The notes under the pieces: model-generated
Databases searched by the model: none
Seen by the model: only the letters and a program-made list of their open reading frames with translations
Told to the model about the DNA's origin: nothing
In this document: positions 40,858-43,951 of the stretch, in pieces
Position numbering within the stretch: the first letter of the stretch is position 1
Layout: each line of letters starts with the position of its first letter
Program-made: the position numbers and the translations under genes
Source of the DNA: DATGEP01 sp035310125
Lineage (GTDB): Bacteria > Chloroflexota > Ktedonobacteria > Ktedonobacterales > JADMIN01
DNA: 43,951 nt
Assembly: GCA_035310125.1 (NCBI GenBank)
Contig: DATGEP010000225.1
Location: forward strand, 1-43,951
Direction: 5' to 3'

Positions 40858-41292
40858 CGCATCCAGCGAAGGTGGCGCGGATTGGCTGCCCGTGGGAAAT
40901 AGGCGCTGGGCGGCAGCCGCTACAGCATCGAGGAGCTCGTCCATATCGAAAGGCTTAGAGATAATTGGTACATCTAGCCGGTGGAGGAGCGTCGCGATTG
41001 GGAGGGGAACGGTATTCAGATTGGCGGTGATGAGGATAAACGCATCCCGCCCCGCCAGCCGCGCGTCGTTGTCTACGCCGATGAGCACGCTCCCGCCGTC
41101 AACGCGTGGCATACGAAAATCGAGCAACACTATCTGCCGCTCATTTGTGGCACGCAACACGTCCAGTGCCATCGCCCCGTCCGCTGCCTCCGCAACCGCG
41201 TATCCCTCTTCCTCAAGCCCAAGCCGGAGCGCATCACGGATTGCCTGGTCATCATCTACCACTAACACCCGTATCTTGCTACCGTAAATCAC
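40849..41292 (-). CDS. Stand-alone response-regulator receiver protein 3
   Basis: 147 residues if started at GTG 41292, which has AGG-type sequence (GAGGTCAGG) upstream; the frame is open to 41400 but the extra residues have no counterpart in the paralogues. Key residues: Asp13-Asp14, Asp58 (IVLLDFRMP), Thr89 (FILITAN), Lys113 (IISKPF). It is closest to receiver 1: both share LITANxxT and the PFD(I/M)DxLLDAVAxAA tail. A short Ser/Pro-rich tail follows the domain. Convergent with receiver 2. Confidence 0.85.
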   Translation of the reverse strand: MIYGSKIRVLVVDDDQAIRDALRLGLEEEGYAVAEAADGAMALDVLRATNERQIVLLDFRMPRVDGGSVLIGVDNDARLAGRDAFILITANLNTVPLPIATLLHRLDVPIISKPFDMDELLDAVAAAAQRLFPTGSQSAPPSLDASR

Positions 41293-41400
41293 GTCATCAA
41301 TCCTGACCTCTTTGTGAAGCGCGCCGACTCTGGCGCGCTCGATACTTCGGTGCGTCCACAGCTCGCACATGCTTGCGTCCCATAGATACGTGCTATGCAA

Positions 41401-41672
41401 CCTGAGACGGCTTGCACTTTATATCGTAACATGTCTGGGAGGGGTGAGGCTATCGCGGAGATCACAGTGTTACCTGGCGGAAGAGCTGATAGAAGGCGGA
41501 GACACCCACGGGTATTGCAGCGGGTCATGTGTCCACATGACCGTGCAATATGCATCGGAAAGATGCCAGACGAACGCGATGCCGGACCATAAGGGGACGG
41601 CGGAAGGCAAGAAGTCTGCGTCAGCGTAGCTGGAGATTCCATGTGGCATGGTTGCCGCCCGCATGGATTGGT
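41401..41672. other. Intergenic stretch upstream of receiver 3
   Basis: About 270 bases. It probably holds the minus-strand promoter of receiver 3: TATAAA is visible on the minus strand near 41417-41422 without a clear -35. No gene is supported. Confidence 0.35.
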
Positions 41673-42029
41673 TCACTGGTCGCGTGAGACCGCATCCAGC
41701 TCGGCAGCGGCAGTGCGCGGCGGAAAGAACGGCGGGCGCGGGCGGCGCGGCTCGCGCACGCCTCCCATTCCTCGCCCATTTTGCCCAAATGGCCACCACT
41801 GTCTGTGCCCACGTCCGCCGCCGAGCAACTGCCCGCGAAAGCGACGACTGGCGAGCAGACTGAGCGTCAGCGAGAATGCCAGCAAGAGCGCAGCCGTCAG
41901 CAGCACGAACATGACGACCGCCGTCACTACCGGCGCGGCGCGCTCCACCAGCGCGGTGATGCCCATCGCCAGGATCGCGGCGACCAGCAACCGCGGAATA
42001 AGAGATGATACTATGGCCTGCATCCGCAT
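41673..42029 (-). CDS. Small membrane protein with basic, Pro/Gly-rich tail
   Basis: 118 residues. Two hydrophobic segments, about 12-27 and 34-60, follow a short N-terminus. The C-terminal half is Gly/Arg/Pro-rich (GGGRGHRQWWPFGQNGRG, PRRPRPPFFPP). No family recognised. ATG 42029 has GAGGAG about 8 bases upstream. The frame on the opposite strand is Arg/Pro-rich and unlikely. Monocistronic. Confidence 0.6.
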   Translation of the reverse strand: MRMQAIVSSLIPRLLVAAILAMGITALVERAAPVVTAVVMFVLLTAALLLAFSLTLSLLASRRFRGQLLGGGRGHRQWWPFGQNGRGMGGVREPRRPRPPFFPPRTAAAELDAVSRDQ

Positions 42030-42080
42030 TCGCGTAACTCCTCTTCAGTAATTCGGTGCCCACCGCCAATGAGGACGCGC

Positions 42081-42089
42081 TGATATACT
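42081..42089 (+). promoter_or_regulatory. Extended -10 promoter of the VOC gene
   Basis: TGATATACT, an extended -10 (TATACT at 42084-42089) identical to the one ahead of the TPR gene. No -35. The start codon lies about 115 bases downstream. Confidence 0.5.
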
Positions 42090-42203
42090 ATCTATCTACG
42101 CGGCGGGTAAATGCGGGTTGGAAGGTCGCGCGGCGGAGTGCGCATGGCGGGCATCAGCGGCTGGGCCTGGTATCGGCTCCGGGCCGCAAGAAAGGACACG
42201 GAC

Positions 42204-42602
42204 ATGAAGCGCGTCGTCGGCATCTCTGAGATTGTGCTCTGGACCAACGACAAAGAGCGATCGCTCCAGTTCTATCGTGATCTGTTGGGCCTGGACGTTA
42301 TTTCGCCGCCCACGCTGCCAAATGTCTTCCTCAGGGCCGGCGAAGGCAATGCGGGCATCCCACAGATGATCGTGCTGGTGCCCAAATCCGAGGAGATCAA
42401 GGCGAAACCCGCTGGCTGGCAGTTGAACCACCTGGCATTGGAGCTACCGGAAGATGACTTCGACGCGCAGCGCGAGGCGTTTCTTGCCGCTGGATATGTT
42501 CCGCGTGGTGGCAAGCACCCCGTCCTGGCCAGCCGCACGATGTACGTGGACGATCCCGATGGCAACGAGGTCGAATTCATCTGCCGCGCTCCGGCGGATT
42601 AA
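42204..42602 (+). CDS. VOC (glyoxalase/dioxygenase fold) family protein
   Basis: 132 residues with the paired beta-alpha-beta-beta-beta modules of the vicinal oxygen chelate fold: ISEIVLWTNDKERSLQFYRDLLGL at the start and a C-terminal YVDDPDGNEVEFI. Candidate metal ligands are His76 (LNHLALEL) and Glu124 (NEVEF); the first ligand position carries Glu9 instead of the common His. Function could be lyase, dioxygenase or a binding/resistance protein. ATG 42204 has AAGGA seven bases upstream; the frame from 42111 is rejected. Confidence 0.82.
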   Translation: MKRVVGISEIVLWTNDKERSLQFYRDLLGLDVISPPTLPNVFLRAGEGNAGIPQMIVLVPKSEEIKAKPAGWQLNHLALELPEDDFDAQREAFLAAGYVPRGGKHPVLASRTMYVDDPDGNEVEFICRAPAD

Positions 42603-42670
42603 AGAAGCATGCGACATATGCCGCTATCGTCAATCTCAACTATTGGTCTCGAAATCAGGGACGTTGTGCG

Positions 42671-43057
42671 ATGAACATGTTTGCGCGATGGCTGCATCGT
42701 CAACGATGCGCGATCTGTGGCCAGTACATGGGCAAATCTGGACGATCCCTGATTGCACTAGAGACCGCCACCGGCACGGGCGCGACGTGGCACTTGTGCG
42801 AGGACTGCTATGTCGCCGTCACGCGTGAGCTGGAACGGGCTGAGCTGCGCACCCCGGCTCGCGTTCGCATCGCCGTGGGCGTTGTGGCATCTGAGCGCGG
42901 CCAGTCGGCCCGGTACAGCATATGGGATGAACGCTTTTGGGAGCAGCTCTCCGACAGGAGTCAGGATCGGCTGTTGATATGGATTTTCGCCATCGCGTTC
43001 GTTGTCCATGCGATTGCCTTTATGCTTGTCGCGGCGTATGTTGCCATCGTACATTGA
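42671..43057 (+). CDS. Zinc-ribbon protein with C-terminal membrane anchor
   Basis: 128 residues. An N-terminal treble-clef/zinc-ribbon-like pair, Cys13-x2-Cys16 and Cys43-x2-Cys46 (with His41), would bind one zinc ion. A single C-terminal membrane helix (about 103-125, LLIWIFAIAFVVHAIAFMLV) makes it a tail-anchored protein with a cytoplasmic zinc domain. No known family. It follows the VOC gene by about 70 bases on the same strand and may share its transcript. Confidence 0.65.
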   Translation: MNMFARWLHRQRCAICGQYMGKSGRSLIALETATGTGATWHLCEDCYVAVTRELERAELRTPARVRIAVGVVASERGQSARYSIWDERFWEQLSDRSQDRLLIWIFAIAFVVHAIAFMLVAAYVAIVH

Positions 43058-43179
43058 GCGCCTTCACGTGGTGCGCTCATGCTGGCTCCAACCACCACAA
43101 CCGCCGCGTATCATCCACTCAGCACCGCGAAAGCGCCTCAATGTGCGATGTCGTCCGCCGCATACCGTATACAAACATA

Positions 43180-43249
43180 ATCAGGTGTGTTACCCTGTAC
43201 CGTATTATATGGTTTATCCATTTTCTGGCAAGCGTGCGAAACACCTGAT
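43180..43249. promoter_or_regulatory. Promoter/operator of the PAS-LuxR gene
   Basis: ATCAGGTGT (43180-43188) and ACACCTGAT (43241-43249) form a perfect 9-bp inverted repeat on both sides of a -10 (TATTAT, 43203-43208). The -10 is preceded by ACCG, giving ACCGTATTAT, against ACCGTATAAT in the promoter at 37407-37416. The core ATCAGGTG is the same as in that promoter, so one regulator may control both. Confidence 0.6.
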
Positions 43250-43296
43250 GCGGTAGGTCTCGCGCAGAGATGCTCGCGTGTTCGACGGAGATCGGT

Positions 43297-43938
43297 ATGA
43301 ACGACGGCGACGCACCCCCCAAAAACAGACTCGTGTTCGATGTAGATGAGCTGCACGAGCCCGCCTTCAGCGTCACGCTGAGCCGCCGCATCGTAACATG
43401 GAATGCCGCCGCCGAGCGGTATTTCTCCGTGCGCACCGCCGATGTCATCGGCCACTACTGCTTCGAAATCGTAGTGCAGCAACCAGGCATGCGCGGCACA
43501 CCGTGTGCCTTCTGCTCAATCGCAAAGACGGCTCGGACGCGAGATTCAACTCTATCAAATGGCAGCACTGGTAACGCCTCGCATATGGACGCTGTTTCCA
43601 CCACCTGCTTTCGAACATTCACGGCCAGAAGCACAACCGGAGAAGTCCAGCTCGTTCACATGCTCAACACTGTGCAGCCACCGAGCATCGCCAGAAATGA
43701 ACCCTCACCGTACAGAGGCGACCACACGCCGCTAGAGCTGCTCCCTCCGCTCCTCACTCCCCGTGAGCGCGAAGTCCTGCGTCTGCTCGCTGACGGGTTG
43801 AGCACCATCGAGATTGCCGCACGGCTGAGCATCAGCCGCATCACCGCGCGCAACCACGTCACCCATGTCATGGACAAGCTGGAAGTCAAGAGCCGGCTGC
43901 GCGCGGTGATCGTCGCGACGCAGAAAGGCTTGCTGTAG
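43297..43938 (+). CDS. PAS-like sensor with LuxR-type HTH (transcriptional regulator)
   Basis: 213 residues. The N-terminal PAS-like domain (about 15-120) has RRIVTWNAAAERYF and three cysteines in the pattern HYCFEIV...GTPCAFC (Cys55, Cys70, Cys73), a motif seen in PAS domains that could bind a metal or sense redox. The LuxR/GerE HTH is 152-208: LTPREREVLRLLADGLSTIEIAARLSIS then RNHVTHVMDKLEVKSR. ATG 43297 has GGAG six bases upstream; the frame from 43270 is less likely. The paired ATCAGGTG operator lies upstream. The gene ends 13 bases before the window edge. Confidence 0.85.
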   Translation: MNDGDAPPKNRLVFDVDELHEPAFSVTLSRRIVTWNAAAERYFSVRTADVIGHYCFEIVVQQPGMRGTPCAFCSIAKTARTRDSTLSNGSTGNASHMDAVSTTCFRTFTARSTTGEVQLVHMLNTVQPPSIARNEPSPYRGDHTPLELLPPLLTPREREVLRLLADGLSTIEIAARLSISRITARNHVTHVMDKLEVKSRLRAVIVATQKGLL

Positions 43939-43951
43939 CACGGCGCCGGCG

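Noticed and set aside
41641..42051. 136-residue + strand frame
   Set aside because: Low-complexity Pro/Arg/Ser/Thr composition; shadow of the minus-strand membrane protein.
1..43951. CRISPR array, tRNA, rRNA, insertion sequence or prophage
   Set aside because: No regularly spaced repeats, tRNA T-loop-like motifs, transposase or phage genes were seen on either strand.

Overview
The window is GC-rich, densely coded bacterial chromosome. No single gene fixes the taxonomy. The mix (a stand-alone XRE-type HTH/NB-ARC-like ATPase/TPR regulator, LuxR proteins with Cys-containing PAS-like domains, several orphan receiver proteins, a Tat lipoprotein sugar-binding protein, extended -10 promoters) most resembles a Chloroflexota genome, possibly Ktedonobacteria-like. 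That is inference. No rRNA, tRNA, CRISPR array, transposase or phage gene was seen. The window looks like ordinary chromosome made of short operons.

Layout. 2-166: tail of a Dph6-like ATP pyrophosphatase cut by the window edge. 541-5346: TetR regulator, D-threonine-aldolase-like PLP enzyme, aldonolactone-oxidase-type FAD enzyme and APC amino-acid permease, tightly packed on +. 5443-9921: secreted TAP-like lipoprotein hydrolase, orphan receiver 1, membrane-anchored lysozyme-like protein, and a small secreted peptide ending at a strong terminator. 10114-11253: TPR protein. 11401-18448 (minus): alpha-galactoside uptake and use (DeoR regulator, Tat lipoprotein binding protein, two permeases, GH36 alpha-galactosidase, a tiny ORF, GalT); no ATPase gene is present, so the transporter probably borrows a shared one. 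18630-18888 (minus): a 51-residue membrane protein with its own terminator. 19216-21825: HTH/ATPase/TPR regulator. 22059-23102: DUF1858-Mrp fusion. 23418-26912: ABC-2 exporter with two paralogous permeases plus a four-helix membrane protein. 27092-28684: a LacI-type DNA-binding headpiece fused to a complete GH1 glycosidase. 28811-30634: L,D-transpeptidase lipoprotein. 30680-33881 (minus): M20 peptidase with its TetR regulator, and a nitrilase-fold protein lacking the catalytic cysteine. 34159-37269: ArsR-like regulator, membrane-anchored Vgb-like propeller, MFS exporter. 37518-40211 (minus): unknown acidic protein and a TRM11/DNA-methylase-like enzyme. 40343-41292: receivers 2 and 3, convergent. 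41673-43938: small membrane protein, VOC protein, zinc-ribbon membrane protein and a PAS-LuxR regulator.

The strongest candidate for something undescribed is the LacI-headpiece/GH1 fusion, in which a catalytically intact beta-glycosidase replaces the sugar-sensing domain of a repressor. Next are two matching ATCAGGTG-type operator dyads, one over a promoter with no recognisable gene and one in front of the PAS-LuxR gene. Others are three paralogous orphan receivers, an Mrp ATPase whose only CxxC sits in its added DUF1858 domain, and two enzyme-fold proteins (nitrilase, Vgb-like) that appear to have lost catalytic residues.
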